Of a DNA stretch of 26,541 nucleotides, positions 10,201 to 17,089 are shown in pieces. This DNA comes from GCA-2746795 sp964643965 (GTDB lineage: Bacteria; Chloroflexota; Anaerolineae; Promineifilales; Promineifilaceae): NCBI GenBank assembly GCA_964643965.1, contig CAZXVH010000075.1:1-26541 (forward strand), read 5' to 3'. Made by a program: the position numbers and the translations under genes. The notes beneath the pieces were generated by a model that was given only the letters and a program-made list of their open reading frames with translations, was not told where the DNA came from and did not search any database. Within the stretch, counting starts at the first letter, position 1, and each line of letters opens with the position of its first letter.

Positions 10201-12785
10201 CCGCCGATGAACGGCTGCTGCGCACCGTAGCGCGGGTCATTTTGTCCGACAAGGCGGGATCATTGGGGCAGCAATTGGCGGCCGTTACTCAAGCCTCACT
10301 GGCGCTGCCTCCCTTTTATGCCATCCTGCCCGCCGATACCTATGCCAACGTCGTGCCGCCGCTGCCGAGACCGGCCGGATTGCTGTTTGACAATGGTTAT
10401 GGCGGCTTTGCGGAAAACGGCCGTGAATACGTCATCTATCTAAAGCCGGGGGAAACGACGCCGGCGCCCTGGATCAACGTCGTTGCCAATGAACGGGTCG
10501 GCTTTTTGGCCTCAGAAGTAGGCAGCGGTTACACCTGGGCGGAAAATAGCGGTGAAAACCATCTGACCACCTGGCACAACGATCCCGTCAGCGATACGCC
10601 GGCCGAGGTGCTCTACCTGCGCGACGAAGAAACCGCCCAGTTATGGACGCCTACGCCGCAGCCCGTACCCGCCGCCGCGCCTTATCTGGCGCACCATGGC
10701 GCTGGTTATACCTGCTATGAGCAGCACAGCCAGGGACTCAAACAAAGCCTCCGCCTGTTTGTGGCGCCGGACGCCCCCGTGAAAATCATACAATTGCGCC
10801 TGGAAAACGTGGCCGACCGCCCCCGCCGCCTGACGGCCACGCTCTACGCCGAATGGGTGCTAGGCCCTTCCCGCTCCGATACGCTGCTGACGATTGTGCC
10901 TTCTTACCACCAGGAAGAGGCGGCGCTGTTGGCGCAAAACCCGTATCACACGGAGTTTGGCAAAGCGGTGGCCTTTATGAGTACCAGTAAAGAGCCGCAT
11001 AGCCTGACGATAGATCGGGCGGAATTTATGGGGCGACTGGGAAGTCTGGCGCGACCGGCCGCTTTAGGGCGCATTGGTCTCAGTGATCGGGTGGAAGCGG
11101 GGTTAGACCCCTGTGCCGTCATGCAAATGCACCTGGATTTGCCGCCGGGCGGCAGTGAGACGGTTTACTTCTTGCTGGGGCAAGGCGCGGATGAAGCGGA
11201 AGCGCTGGCTACCATTCGCCGCTTCCAGGATGCGGCTGAGGTTGAGGCAGCCTGGGAAGCGACCCATGCGCTATGGGATGATATTTTAGGCACGGTTCAG
11301 GTGGAAACGCCGGATGCGGCGCTGGATATTTTGCTCAATCGCTGGCTGTTGTACCAGGCGTTGTCTTGCCGCATTTGGGGGCGTTCGGCGCTGTACCAGT
11401 CGAGTGGCGCCTATGGCTTCCGCGATCAGTTGCAAGATGTGATGAGCGTCATCCATGCCCGGCCGGAGATTGTGCGCGAACAATTGTTACGAGCGGCGCG
11501 GCATCAATTTGAAGCGGGAGATGTGCTGCATTGGTGGCATCCGCCGTCAGGGCGTGGGGTGCGCACACGCATTACGGATGATTTGGTGTGGCTGCCTTTT
11601 GTCACCGCTTTTTATGTGGACGCGACGGGGGAAACGGCCGTTCTCGATGAGCATGTTCCTTTCCTGCTGGGCGCTCCCCTGGCGGAAGATGAAGAAGACC
11701 GCTACGGTCACTTCGAGACATCCGCTGAGACCGCCAGTTTATACGAACATTGCTGTCGGGCGCTCAAGTACGCCGCCACCACCGGGCAGCACGGTCTGCC
11801 ACTGATGGGCGGCGGTGACTGGAATGATGGCATGAACCGCGTGGGCATCGAAGGGAAAGGAGAAAGCATCTGGTTGGGCTGGTTCCTGGCGACTACCCTG
11901 CAAAATTTTGCCCGCCTGTGTCGCCACCGGGGCGATGAGGCTCGCGCCGCCGACTTTGAACGGCAGGCCGAAGCGTATCGGCAAGCCATCGAAACGCATG
12001 GCTGGGATGGCGCCTGGTATCGTCGCGCCTATTACGACGACGGGACGCCGCTCGGTTCGCAGCAAAACGACGAATGCCGCATCGACGCCATCGCCCAATC
12101 CTGGGGTGTTTTGACCGGCCTCGCCAATCGTCAACGCGCCCGACAAGCGATGGCCGCGGTCGAAGCGCAACTCGTCAAAGAAGAGGAACGGCTGATACTG
12201 CTATTTACGCCGCCGTTTGACAAGACGGACAAAGACCCCGGCTATATCAAGGGGTATTTGCCTGGCATTCGGGAGAACGGCGGCCAATATACCCACGCTG
12301 CCCTCTGGTCTATTTGGGCCTTTGCCGACCTGGGTGACGTCGAGAAAGCGGAAGCGCTCTACCGCCTGATTAACCCCATCTATCGCACGGACAGCCGCGC
12401 CAAAGCCGACGAGTATAAAGTGGAGCCGTATGTCATTTCGGCGGATGTGTATGGCGTGTCGCCCCATGAAGGACGGGGGGGGTGGACGTGGTACACTGGT
12501 TCCAGCGGTTGGATGTACCGTTTGGGCATTGAGGGCATTTTGGGCTTGAAGCGGGAAGAGGAGACACTGGCGATCCGGCCGAGAATTCCGGCGGCATGGT
12601 CGGGCTTTAAGATGGTCTATCGCTACGGCCGCACGACGTATCACATCAGCGTGGTGCGCGAGGGGGTGGCGGAGCGAGAACTGCTGCTGGATGATGAACG
12701 GCTGGCGGGGGATGCCGTGCCGCTGGTGGATGATGGCCAGCGTCATGCGGTGGTGGTGCAGATTCCGTTAGCGGCTGAGAAATAA
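4200..12785 (+). CDS. Cyclic beta-1,2-glucan synthase-like giant GT84/GH94 enzyme
   Basis: The 2861-residue membrane protein matches the length (about 2830-2870) and domain order of rhizobial NdvB and Brucella Cgs. Those enzymes polymerise UDP-glucose to beta-1,2-glucan, then trim and cyclise it. Residues 344-397 give two membrane helices. The glycosyltransferase region has LDADT (D559, D561) and RAHRWIRGDWQLLPW (W708 to W718, an RxxRW-like acceptor motif). More helices lie at about 750-797 and 874-918. A glycoamylase-like module spans about 1294-1515 (YNLENGRLDDNYYDLLASEA to SYMAHHQGMIML). Two beta-sandwich regions begin near 1585 and 2066. The C-terminal GH94 phosphorylase domain carries GGGDWNDGMNRVG (D2540, D2543) and YLPGIRENGGQYTHAALW. 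The start overlaps usp by 32 nt with only a weak GGGAA site, so the exact start is uncertain. Product linkage is by homology. Confidence 0.88.
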   Translation: MPNQKTGTPIKPAEQADTAPLPATLSSLQTLAHQLASKQQNVCLKRTPHILLDWLPAQEQVLRDSHRAYTDTSQGELAFSAAAEWMLDNFYIVQQVIRQVEKDFTPGYDDDLPKLTDSEATAITRIFALTRPFVRHEQCQVDRQRLHQFLSAYQMITPLTIGEMWALPIMLRISLLAALTQANRRITHQPPAEIPDALDFTLQIEDKDVVANCIVSLRLLSNTDWQTFFEQANAAEQILRQDPGQLYGRMTFKTRDQYRKVIEQYGRQGDRSESEIAQTAVFLAQTHVSSAVNGADPWAGLSLSPQAHVGYYLIGEGLPQLENALDYRPDGRTRLNRWLKRHALAVYLSSALFLTLLVLALLLAYTLRVGGAGWQLLLVAVVAFVPVTAVAINLVNWFTSQQVKPQRLPKLNFEEGIPASCQSLVVIPAMLTDEAEIHSLLAQLEQHYLRNPDPNLGFALLTDFNDAPQAEMPGDDALCQQARQGIQTLNQHYPTQPFYLLHRHRQHNPSEGVWMGWERKRGKLEELNYLLRGSTTTSYTIREGDMSRLPAVQFVITLDADTILPTDAAQRLVGTLAHPLNRARCDAATGRVVSGYTILQPRTEIQPASAGQSLFTRVFSGDVGLDLYTLAVSDIYQDLFGEGIFVGKGIYDVDAFICSLAHRIPENSLLSHDLFEGVHGRAALVTDIVLYEEYPPHYLVYVRRAHRWIRGDWQLLPWLWRTVPAENGRLANTLSPLSRWKIIDNLRRSLVAPFLFLFFIVAWLFLPGSTAVWTLIGLLLPGVALLTAVLAALKGVFSGGAWRQNVKALRNSAVRWLLQIAFLPYEALLDADAILTTLARLFITRRHMLQWTTAARTARLFGAEQSVETTIRQMIRPLVVVAFLFLLLVALRPEALSAAMPVMLLWVLAPEIAYRISLPTMEKTAVLTPLEQQRLRTLARRTWLFYEEYVGPGDHWLPPDHFQEAPRGLAAHRTSPTNVGLYLLSALSAYDFGYISLLNLSLRITDTFDTLSHLTRYRGHFLNWIDTQNLQHLTPRYVSTVDSGNLAGSLLALKQACLSMEDEAVWRPERWQGLLDTLSLLNEGITSLMHSEVQETVVGKHVSQMQAAIQSRPEAAQAEVSLLLQLIQEAVPALEDALLALFEEEEAQLTPQMMHHWRLYMAQVRHSLRGMRREVELLLPWLLFLNDAPAYFSSADASPAVQTAWQAVQAALPVDTRLHELAGHYRQLETAVSHLNAALPPERHTASQWCHKFEAALGDARMTASSILTSFHMLAQQAEHLVQEMDFSFLYNPQRHVFHIGYNLENGRLDDNYYDLLASEARIASLVAIAKRDVPPKHWLHLARPLTQLPEGLTLLSWSGTMFEYLMPPLLMNSFPGTLLAQSCRTIVKYQIDYGRQLDIPWGISESGFYTFDNALNYQYRAFGVPGAGFKRGLAEDRVISPYASLMALSIDPKAVVANLHHLLQYQMMGMYGLYEAIDFTPSRLELGQESAIVRSYMAHHQGMIMLALVNYLQDDKMVRRFHAEPTVQSVELLLQEQIPAAPTLQNPHEDGIKTAEAAHTPSITADPWSVPVDTMLPQVHYLANGRLGSLLTNAGGGMVQTSDMFLTRWRPDTTQDDWGLWLYLQDMDSGAVWSATRQPWGGAGQESSVQFFPHMVEYHTQQQGITVQTAVTVAPSADMEIRCLNLTNQGEQTRRLRLTSYGEVSLTDFATDNRHPAFAKLFVESEYLPLENALFFRRRPRAADEEPRLMAHMLILGQMETDTPLTHAYESDRAAFLGRNRTAANPAALQPGGGWLTGTTGATLDPIMALGQEITLPPHSSAEVALLTFTAASRDELLALAQTYQQWTAVDVDFNEARALALQEMMRLDLDSGQLAQLQKILSLLLYPHASLRAAPSTIAANELGQSTLWGYGISGDYPILLVELNDEKAQELLVTVLRAHAYWRRRGLRLDLVLLNRQATNYGQPVQNFITRTIHRLESDQWLNKRGGIFLVRGDQMNAADERLLRTVARVILSDKAGSLGQQLAAVTQASLALPPFYAILPADTYANVVPPLPRPAGLLFDNGYGGFAENGREYVIYLKPGETTPAPWINVVANERVGFLASEVGSGYTWAENSGENHLTTWHNDPVSDTPAEVLYLRDEETAQLWTPTPQPVPAAAPYLAHHGAGYTCYEQHSQGLKQSLRLFVAPDAPVKIIQLRLENVADRPRRLTATLYAEWVLGPSRSDTLLTIVPSYHQEEAALLAQNPYHTEFGKAVAFMSTSKEPHSLTIDRAEFMGRLGSLARPAALGRIGLSDRVEAGLDPCAVMQMHLDLPPGGSETVYFLLGQGADEAEALATIRRFQDAAEVEAAWEATHALWDDILGTVQVETPDAALDILLNRWLLYQALSCRIWGRSALYQSSGAYGFRDQLQDVMSVIHARPEIVREQLLRAARHQFEAGDVLHWWHPPSGRGVRTRITDDLVWLPFVTAFYVDATGETAVLDEHVPFLLGAPLAEDEEDRYGHFETSAETASLYEHCCRALKYAATTGQHGLPLMGGGDWNDGMNRVGIEGKGESIWLGWFLATTLQNFARLCRHRGDEARAADFERQAEAYRQAIETHGWDGAWYRRAYYDDGTPLGSQQNDECRIDAIAQSWGVLTGLANRQRARQAMAAVEAQLVKEEERLILLFTPPFDKTDKDPGYIKGYLPGIRENGGQYTHAALWSIWAFADLGDVEKAEALYRLINPIYRTDSRAKADEYKVEPYVISADVYGVSPHEGRGGWTWYTGSSGWMYRLGIEGILGLKREEETLAIRPRIPAAWSGFKMVYRYGRTTYHISVVREGVAERELLLDDERLAGDAVPLVDDGQRHAVVVQIPLAAEK

Positions 12786-12942
12786 TGCATGAAATATTTG
12801 TTTTGGGGGTGGAGTTTACGCCAATCGGTATGGAGCGCAGATTGTGCCGGATGAGGGGGCGATTGCTGTGCCGGGGGCAGAGAGCAATGCCGGGAACGAG
12901 GCTTAGAGAATGAAGAGATGGAAGTAATCTTACGGAGTCTAT
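12786..12942. other. Gene-free spacer between glucan synthase and antiporter
   Basis: This 157-bp stretch shows no supportable ORF, stem with a T-tract or repeat-element copy. It contains the GGAG site (12934-12937) for the antiporter start. Confidence 0.5.
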
Positions 12943-14772
12943 ATGAACGAACATTTTATGATCGGTCTGACAGCCATCATCTTGTTAGGCGTGGGCGCCA
13001 CCTGGTTGGCGTGGCGCATCAAAAAGCCATCTATCCTACTGCTGTTGTTAGCGGGCTTTCTCGTCGGCCCCGTCACCGGCTTCTTACAGCCAGATGAACT
13101 TATCGGCGACCTGCTCTTTCCTTTTGTCTCTTTTGCGGTGGCCCTTATTCTTTATGAGGGGGGCCTGACCCTCAATTTTAAAGAAATCAGGCAAACAAGC
13201 AGTGTGGTCGTGCGGCTCATTACCGTGGGGGTCTTGGTAACATGGGCCATCAGCACCGTGGCGGCCCGGGCGCTGCTGGGCTTGAGTTTAGAGATCGCCT
13301 TGCTGCTGGGCGCCATCTTAGTTGTTACCGGGCCAACGGTAGTGGGGCCACTGCTGCAACAAGTGCGGCCCAAAGGACAGGTTGGCTCTACCTTGAAATG
13401 GGAAGGCATCCTCATCGATCCGGTGGGAGCGCTGTTAGCCGTCCTCGTGTTTGAAATTGTCTTGGAAGGCGAACTGCACCAGGCGCCGCTCATCATTGCT
13501 ACCGGCGTGATGGGCAAAATGGCCGTGGGCTTGCTCATCGGCTTTTTAGCCGCCGCTCTCTTGTTACTCTTGCTCAAACGATTTTTAATTCCTGATCATC
13601 TGCAAAACGGCGTTTCTGTGATGATTGTGCTGCTGGCTTTTACGGCCGCTAATCTGGTGCAAGAAGAGTCTGGGCTGGTGGCTGTCACCCTGATGGGCGT
13701 GATTTTAGCCAACCAGAATGTCGTGCCGGTGAAGCATATTGAACGGTTTAAGGAAGATTTACGGGTGATGTTGATCGCCACTTTGTTCATTTTGTTGGCG
13801 GCCCGCCTGTCATGGGCGGAAATAAGCAACCTTGGCCCGGAAGCTCTCTTGTTCCTGGCGGTATTGATTTTTATTGCCCGGCCGCTGGCTGTTTTTCTTT
13901 CCACCATTCGCTCTGCTTTAACGATGCGGGAGCGCATTTTTATGAGCTGGATGGCGCCACGCGGCATTGTGGCGGCCGCTATTTCTTCTATCTTTGCCTT
14001 TCGCCTGGTGGAAGATGGCATTGCTGGCGCGGAAAAGCTGGTTCCTTTAACCTTTCTGGTTATTGTGGGCACGGTGCTTATTTATAGTCTGACGGCCGAG
14101 CCGCTGGCCCGCTTTTTGGGGGTGGCCGATGTGGATCCGCAGGGTGTTTTGTTTATGGGGGCGCATAAGTTGGGGCGAGAGATGGCCGCTGGTTTGCAGG
14201 CGGAGGGCATTGTCACCGCTTTGATTGATTCAAACTGGCACAATGTTTCTCAGGCCAGGATGGCGGGGTTAACGGCCTATTATGGCAATGCATATGCGGA
14301 ATATACCTTTGATGAAATTGATTTTAATGGCATCGGCCGTTTTCTGGCGTTGACGGGCAATGCGGAGGCCAACGCCCTGGCTTCGCTCCATTTTGCGGAT
14401 ATTTTTGGTCGGGCTGAGGTGTATCATTTAGCCACGCCGGGCGATGTGGGGGACAATGAGCGCAAAAAGACGCCGCTGCATCTAAACGGCCGTGTTTTGT
14501 TTGGATCGCAATTGACTTATGTTTATTTAACTGAGCGCATTGAAGCCGGTGATGTGCTGAAGGCCACCCGTCTCACTGATAATTTTGACTTTGACGATTA
14601 TCAGATTGTGCATCCGCAAGCCATCCCCTTATTTTTGCTCAAAAACAAGAAGACCTTGTTTGTCTTTACGGCTGAAGGGGTGTTGACGCCGCTGCCCGGT
14701 GATTTGGTATTCAGCTTCACCCCCAAGACCATCCCGGAGCGAATCAAACAAAATAAGGCGGCCGACATTTAA
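12943..14772 (+). CDS. CPA-family Na+(K+)/H+ antiporter with TrkA-N-like C-terminal domain
   Basis: The 609-residue protein is predicted to be an inner-membrane cation/proton antiporter. About 12 hydrophobic segments fill residues 1-390. They contain the conserved core loops VTGPTVVGPLLQQVRP and LKWEGILIDPVGALLA, which match the TDPV-like and ND-like regions of NhaP-type CPA1 exchangers, and MAPRGIVAAAISSIFAFRL. Residues about 400-500 form a Rossmann-like TrkA-N domain (GVLFMGAHKLGREMAAGL, then LIDSNWHNVSQARMAG), with a short beta-rich tail (LFVFTAEGVLTPLPGD). Such cytosolic domains gate transport in response to nucleotides in related systems. The glycine-rich loop here (GAHKLGREMA) is unusual for a GxGxxG motif. 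Ribosome-binding site GGAG (12934-12937) supports the start. Ion specificity is not predictable, and a role in pH or salt homeostasis is inferred. Confidence 0.9.
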   Translation: MNEHFMIGLTAIILLGVGATWLAWRIKKPSILLLLLAGFLVGPVTGFLQPDELIGDLLFPFVSFAVALILYEGGLTLNFKEIRQTSSVVVRLITVGVLVTWAISTVAARALLGLSLEIALLLGAILVVTGPTVVGPLLQQVRPKGQVGSTLKWEGILIDPVGALLAVLVFEIVLEGELHQAPLIIATGVMGKMAVGLLIGFLAAALLLLLLKRFLIPDHLQNGVSVMIVLLAFTAANLVQEESGLVAVTLMGVILANQNVVPVKHIERFKEDLRVMLIATLFILLAARLSWAEISNLGPEALLFLAVLIFIARPLAVFLSTIRSALTMRERIFMSWMAPRGIVAAAISSIFAFRLVEDGIAGAEKLVPLTFLVIVGTVLIYSLTAEPLARFLGVADVDPQGVLFMGAHKLGREMAAGLQAEGIVTALIDSNWHNVSQARMAGLTAYYGNAYAEYTFDEIDFNGIGRFLALTGNAEANALASLHFADIFGRAEVYHLATPGDVGDNERKKTPLHLNGRVLFGSQLTYVYLTERIEAGDVLKATRLTDNFDFDDYQIVHPQAIPLFLLKNKKTLFVFTAEGVLTPLPGDLVFSFTPKTIPERIKQNKAADI

Positions 14773-14787
14773 TGTCTGCCTGCGGTT

Positions 14788-14826
14788 TAAAAGTTTGTAG
14801 TAACCACTTTTACACTTAAAATTTTT
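14788..14826 (+). terminator. Weak terminator-like hairpin after antiporter
   Basis: TAAAAGT (14788-14794) pairs with ACTTTTA (14806-14812), and an A/T-rich stretch with six T follows at 14822-14827. The stem is short and AU-rich. It sits 16 nt after the antiporter stop, where the gene converges with the minus-strand regulator. Confidence 0.35.
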
Positions 14827-14827
14827 T

Positions 14828-14933
14828 AATTCAGTAATAGATGGTGAGTACAAGGATTCAGAAAGATAGGGATTCGTAGGTCTAAAATCCGCTTTTATTT
14901 CCCAATCCTTGTAGTCTTAGAAATTACTGATTT
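14828..14933. repeat. Nested inverted repeat between convergent genes
   Basis: Two separate arm pairs are nested. AATTCAGTAAT (14828-14838) faces ATTACTGATTT (14923-14933), and ACAAGGATT (14850-14858) faces AATCCTTGT (14904-14912). The whole is an imperfect long hairpin of about 106 bp with little else in it. It ends 38 nt from the 3' end of the minus-strand regulator, so it could end transcription from both sides or be a small non-coding mobile remnant. Confidence 0.45.
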
Positions 14934-14970
14934 AATTTCTTAATCTGCAAAAGCCATTACTACGAACATG

Positions 14971-15639
14971 TTAGGCCATTGCCATGGCGGGCTGGTGCAT
15001 TTGGAAAAGGGAAGCCGCTTCATGTCGATTACTCACTTCCAGTTTCTTCAAAATATTATGAACATGATTTTTGACTGTGCCGCATTCAATCACCAATTGG
15101 TCTGCTATTTCTTGATTGGTATACCCTTCATGAATGAGGGACAAAACTTGTTCCTCGCGTGAGGTTAATTCTTCTAATTGGAGTTCCTGTTTTTCCAGGA
15201 AAGCGTGCGATCCTGTCATATTTGCCAGGCGAGTCAGTCGTTCCATCATGGCGGCGGCTACGGAAGGAGAAATAATAGCTTTCTCTTCCTGGAGGGCATT
15301 TAGCTTTTGCACCATATCTTCTATGGATTCGTTTTGCAGAATGTAGCCGGAGGCGCCTGCTTCTATATAGCGGATAATCTCGTCGGGGTCGTCATTGATA
15401 CCTAATACCACCACTTTGGTTTGGGGATGGGTCATGCGAATGTCGTCAATGAGATCAAAGGCGGTCGTATCTTGAAATTCAGTCCCCACCAACGCCACGT
15501 TCCCGTGGGGGAGGAGAAAATGGAGTTCCTCCCCTGTGCTGGCACAACCAACTACATATATATCCTCTTCATTATCTAAGGCGGTTCGTAATGAATCAGA
15601 TACCAAGCGCGAAGAGTGAGCAAGCAATATACGGATCAT
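14971..15639 (-). CDS. NarL/FixJ-type regulator with degenerate (pseudo-)receiver
   Basis: The 222-residue protein is predicted to be a DNA-binding transcription regulator. The C-terminal LuxR helix-turn-helix (about residues 156-212; LTSREEQVLSLIHEGYTNQE, then GTVKNHVHNILKKLEV) looks intact. The N-terminal receiver fold is recognisable, but alignment by eye to the neighbour at 16439 shows every phosphorylation residue missing. The acidic pocket is HSS (8-10), the phospho-Asp position is G52, the Thr/Ser switch is G80 and the Lys is Q102. It therefore should not accept phosphate in the usual way. Start 15639 has an AAGGAG site about 9 nt upstream; an earlier in-frame ATG at 15684 is less likely. 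It lies 183 bp after the receiver-only gene. It might bind DNA constitutively or respond to a protein partner. Confidence 0.85.
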   Translation of the reverse strand: MIRILLAHSSRLVSDSLRTALDNEEDIYVVGCASTGEELHFLLPHGNVALVGTEFQDTTAFDLIDDIRMTHPQTKVVVLGINDDPDEIIRYIEAGASGYILQNESIEDMVQKLNALQEEKAIISPSVAAAMMERLTRLANMTGSHAFLEKQELQLEELTSREEQVLSLIHEGYTNQEIADQLVIECGTVKNHVHNILKKLEVSNRHEAASLFQMHQPAMAMA

Positions 15640-15802
15640 GATGGAGGTCTCCTTTTTCCTTTCTAAGACCCCAAGGGTTTGCATTCAAGTGGGGGGATGA
15701 TACAAAAAGTAAAACCCTTGCAGTCTGGGTTATCTGAACTGATACTATGAGTATGGAATAAAACGGCCGTTTGCCGTATGGGGAATTAACCTACTTTTGA
15801 CT

Positions 15803-15818
15803 GGGGGAAAACCCTACC
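15803..15818 (-). promoter_or_regulatory. Candidate regulator site upstream of pseudo-receiver gene
   Basis: On the minus strand this reads GGTAGGGTTTTCCCCC, 15 of 16 identical to the site at 16350-16365. It lies 4 nt after the receiver-only stop codon and 164 nt upstream of the pseudo-receiver start. Confidence 0.4.
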
Positions 15819-15822
15819 TTCT

Positions 15823-16212
15823 CTACAGTACCAATGTGCCTTCATGGGCGGCACGGATGGCAGGAATGAGGGCGTTGCTCACTTCTTGTTTTATAACATA
15901 CCCACAAGCGCCATGCTTCCGTGCTTCTTGCAATAAGGCATTATTGTAGTGCATGGAGAGCATAATAATCTGGGTAGGAATAGCGAGGGATTTTATTTCG
16001 CCAGCGGCGCGAATGCCATCTAGCACTGGCATGGAGACATCCATAATGATCACATCAGGGGAGAGCGCTTGCGCAGATTGGATGGCTTCACGGCCGTTAA
16101 CGGCCGTTCCCACCACTTCCATATCAGGCTCACGAGAGAGCATGGCCATGAGGCTCTTGCGGACAAGCTCATGATCATCAACGATGAGGATTTGAATAAT
16201 ATCTCCAGACAT
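15823..16212 (-). CDS. Receiver-only response regulator (CheY-like, NarL-derived)
   Basis: The 129-residue protein is a phosphoacceptor domain without an output domain. All receiver residues are present: acidic pair D12-D13, phospho-Asp D58 in VIIMDVSMP, switch Ser S86 and Lys K108. The closest visible relative is the receiver of the complete regulator at 16439 (shared PTQII, LSMH). A stop codon falls exactly where the linker to the helix-turn-helix should start (AIRAAHEGTLVL), and no remnant of an output domain is visible in the next 180 nt. Start 16212 is chosen because the receiver fold begins there, although no clear ribosome-binding site precedes it. ATG 16266 and 16305 in the same frame are alternatives. 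It could be a phosphate sink, shuttle or partner for the neighbouring pseudo-receiver. Confidence 0.8.
   Translation of the reverse strand: MSGDIIQILIVDDHELVRKSLMAMLSREPDMEVVGTAVNGREAIQSAQALSPDVIIMDVSMPVLDGIRAAGEIKSLAIPTQIIMLSMHYNNALLQEARKHGACGYVIKQEVSNALIPAIRAAHEGTLVL
16090..16108. repeat. Tandem doublet of the ACGGCCGTT palindrome
   Basis: Two copies of the genome-style palindrome abut (16090-16098 and 16099-16108) inside the receiver-only gene. They belong to a dispersed set of 27 ACGGCCGTT 9-mers in this window, from 594 to 23127. Confidence 0.85.
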
Positions 16213-16349
16213 AATACAAATTGGTTTCGATGGAGGCGCATTGCGTATGCTGCAATTAGGCTTCATGCTCCTGACAACGATGAATGGATAAAAAAAGCTA
16301 ATCATCCTAGCTTATCATGATAATGACATACATTGCGCTCTTCTTGTAT

Positions 16350-16365
16350 GGGGGATAACCCTACC
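16350..16365 (-). promoter_or_regulatory. Candidate regulator site upstream of receiver-only gene
   Basis: Read on the minus strand the site is GGTAGGGTTATCCCCC, an interrupted palindrome-like motif 138 nt upstream of the start at 16212. The same motif with one change lies 164 nt upstream of the next gene. A shared activator site is inferred. Confidence 0.4.
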
Positions 16366-16384
16366 CTTTGCCGTTGGCTGAGCC

Positions 16385-16424
16385 TTTCGGCAAGCGCAAG
16401 GCCCACCTTTCGGCAAGCGCAAGG
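16385..16424. repeat. Two-copy 23-bp direct repeat
   Basis: TTTCGGCAAGCGCAAGG occurs at 16385-16401 and again at 16408-16424, a period of 23 bp, just after the 3' end of the complete regulator and upstream of the receiver-only gene. No function is evident. Confidence 0.6.
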
Positions 16425-16438
16425 ACCACGTGTCGAAG

Positions 16439-17089
16439 CTATTTGTCTAACAAAATCAACCCCTGCCTGATCCCTTCCCGAATCAAAGTCGCCAAATCAT
16501 TCACTTCCAGCTTTGTCATGACATTGGCGCGGTGTTTTTCCACCGTTTTCACGCTGATACTTAAGGTGTCGGCGATGCCGCTGTTGGTATGCCCTTCGGC
16601 GACCAATTGCAGCACCTCCCGTTCACGCGGGGTCAGCAAGTCGCTGGCACTTTCGGCGGAGGCAGCAGGCGGGGAGAGGAGCATGGTCATCACCGTTTCA
16701 GAAATGGTGGGGCTGAGGAACATCTTGCCCTGGCTGACGGCGCGTACCGCCAGCATCAGCTCTTCCGTGACCACATCTTTGAGCAAATACCCTTTAACGC
16801 CGCGTCGGAGCAATTGCTGCACCATCGTGGTATCGGCGTGCATAGAGAGGATGATGATTTGGGTGGGCAGCTTCATATCAAGAATGCGTTCCGCTGCTTG
16901 CGCCCCATCCAAACGGGGCATGGACAGATCCATCACCACCAGATCGGGCTTATGTTGTTCAGCAAGCTGTATCGCCTCTTGCCCCGTGGCGGCTTGGCCG
17001 ACCACTTGCACCTCGCCGCTTTGTTCCAACAAGGCGCAAATGCCTTGCCGCACGAGATTATGATCTTCAGCCACGATAACACGAATCAT
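16439..17089 (-). CDS. NarL/FixJ response regulator, complete
   Basis: The 216-residue cytosolic regulator has a full receiver (E8-D9 pocket, phospho-Asp D54 in LVVMDLSMP, switch S82, Lys K104). A LuxR-type helix-turn-helix follows at about residues 148-206 (LLTPREREVLQLVAEGHTNS, then KTVEKHRANVMTKLEV). Its ATG (17089-17087) overlaps the kinase stop codon in an ATGA arrangement, so it is translationally coupled to and almost certainly the cognate partner of the kinase at 17086. A GAGGA site lies within the kinase 3' end. In this family phosphorylation of D54 releases or dimerises the DNA-binding domain. Target promoters are unknown, although the repeated 16-bp motif upstream of the two neighbouring regulator genes is a candidate. 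Confidence 0.93.
   Translation of the reverse strand: MIRVIVAEDHNLVRQGICALLEQSGEVQVVGQAATGQEAIQLAEQHKPDLVVMDLSMPRLDGAQAAERILDMKLPTQIIILSMHADTTMVQQLLRRGVKGYLLKDVVTEELMLAVRAVSQGKMFLSPTISETVMTMLLSPPAASAESASDLLTPREREVLQLVAEGHTNSGIADTLSISVKTVEKHRANVMTKLEVNDLATLIREGIRQGLILLDK

Noticed and set aside
12201..12746. 181-codon minus-strand frame opposite the glucan synthase
   Set aside because: It is a shadow of the GH94 coding frame with no ribosome site or family resemblance; the same applies to the other antisense frames across 4437-12746.
15640..15822. Frameshifted helix-turn-helix remnant for the receiver-only regulator
   Set aside because: I read the minus strand past the stop codon and found no LuxR-type signature in any frame, only the 16-bp motif and a palindrome copy.
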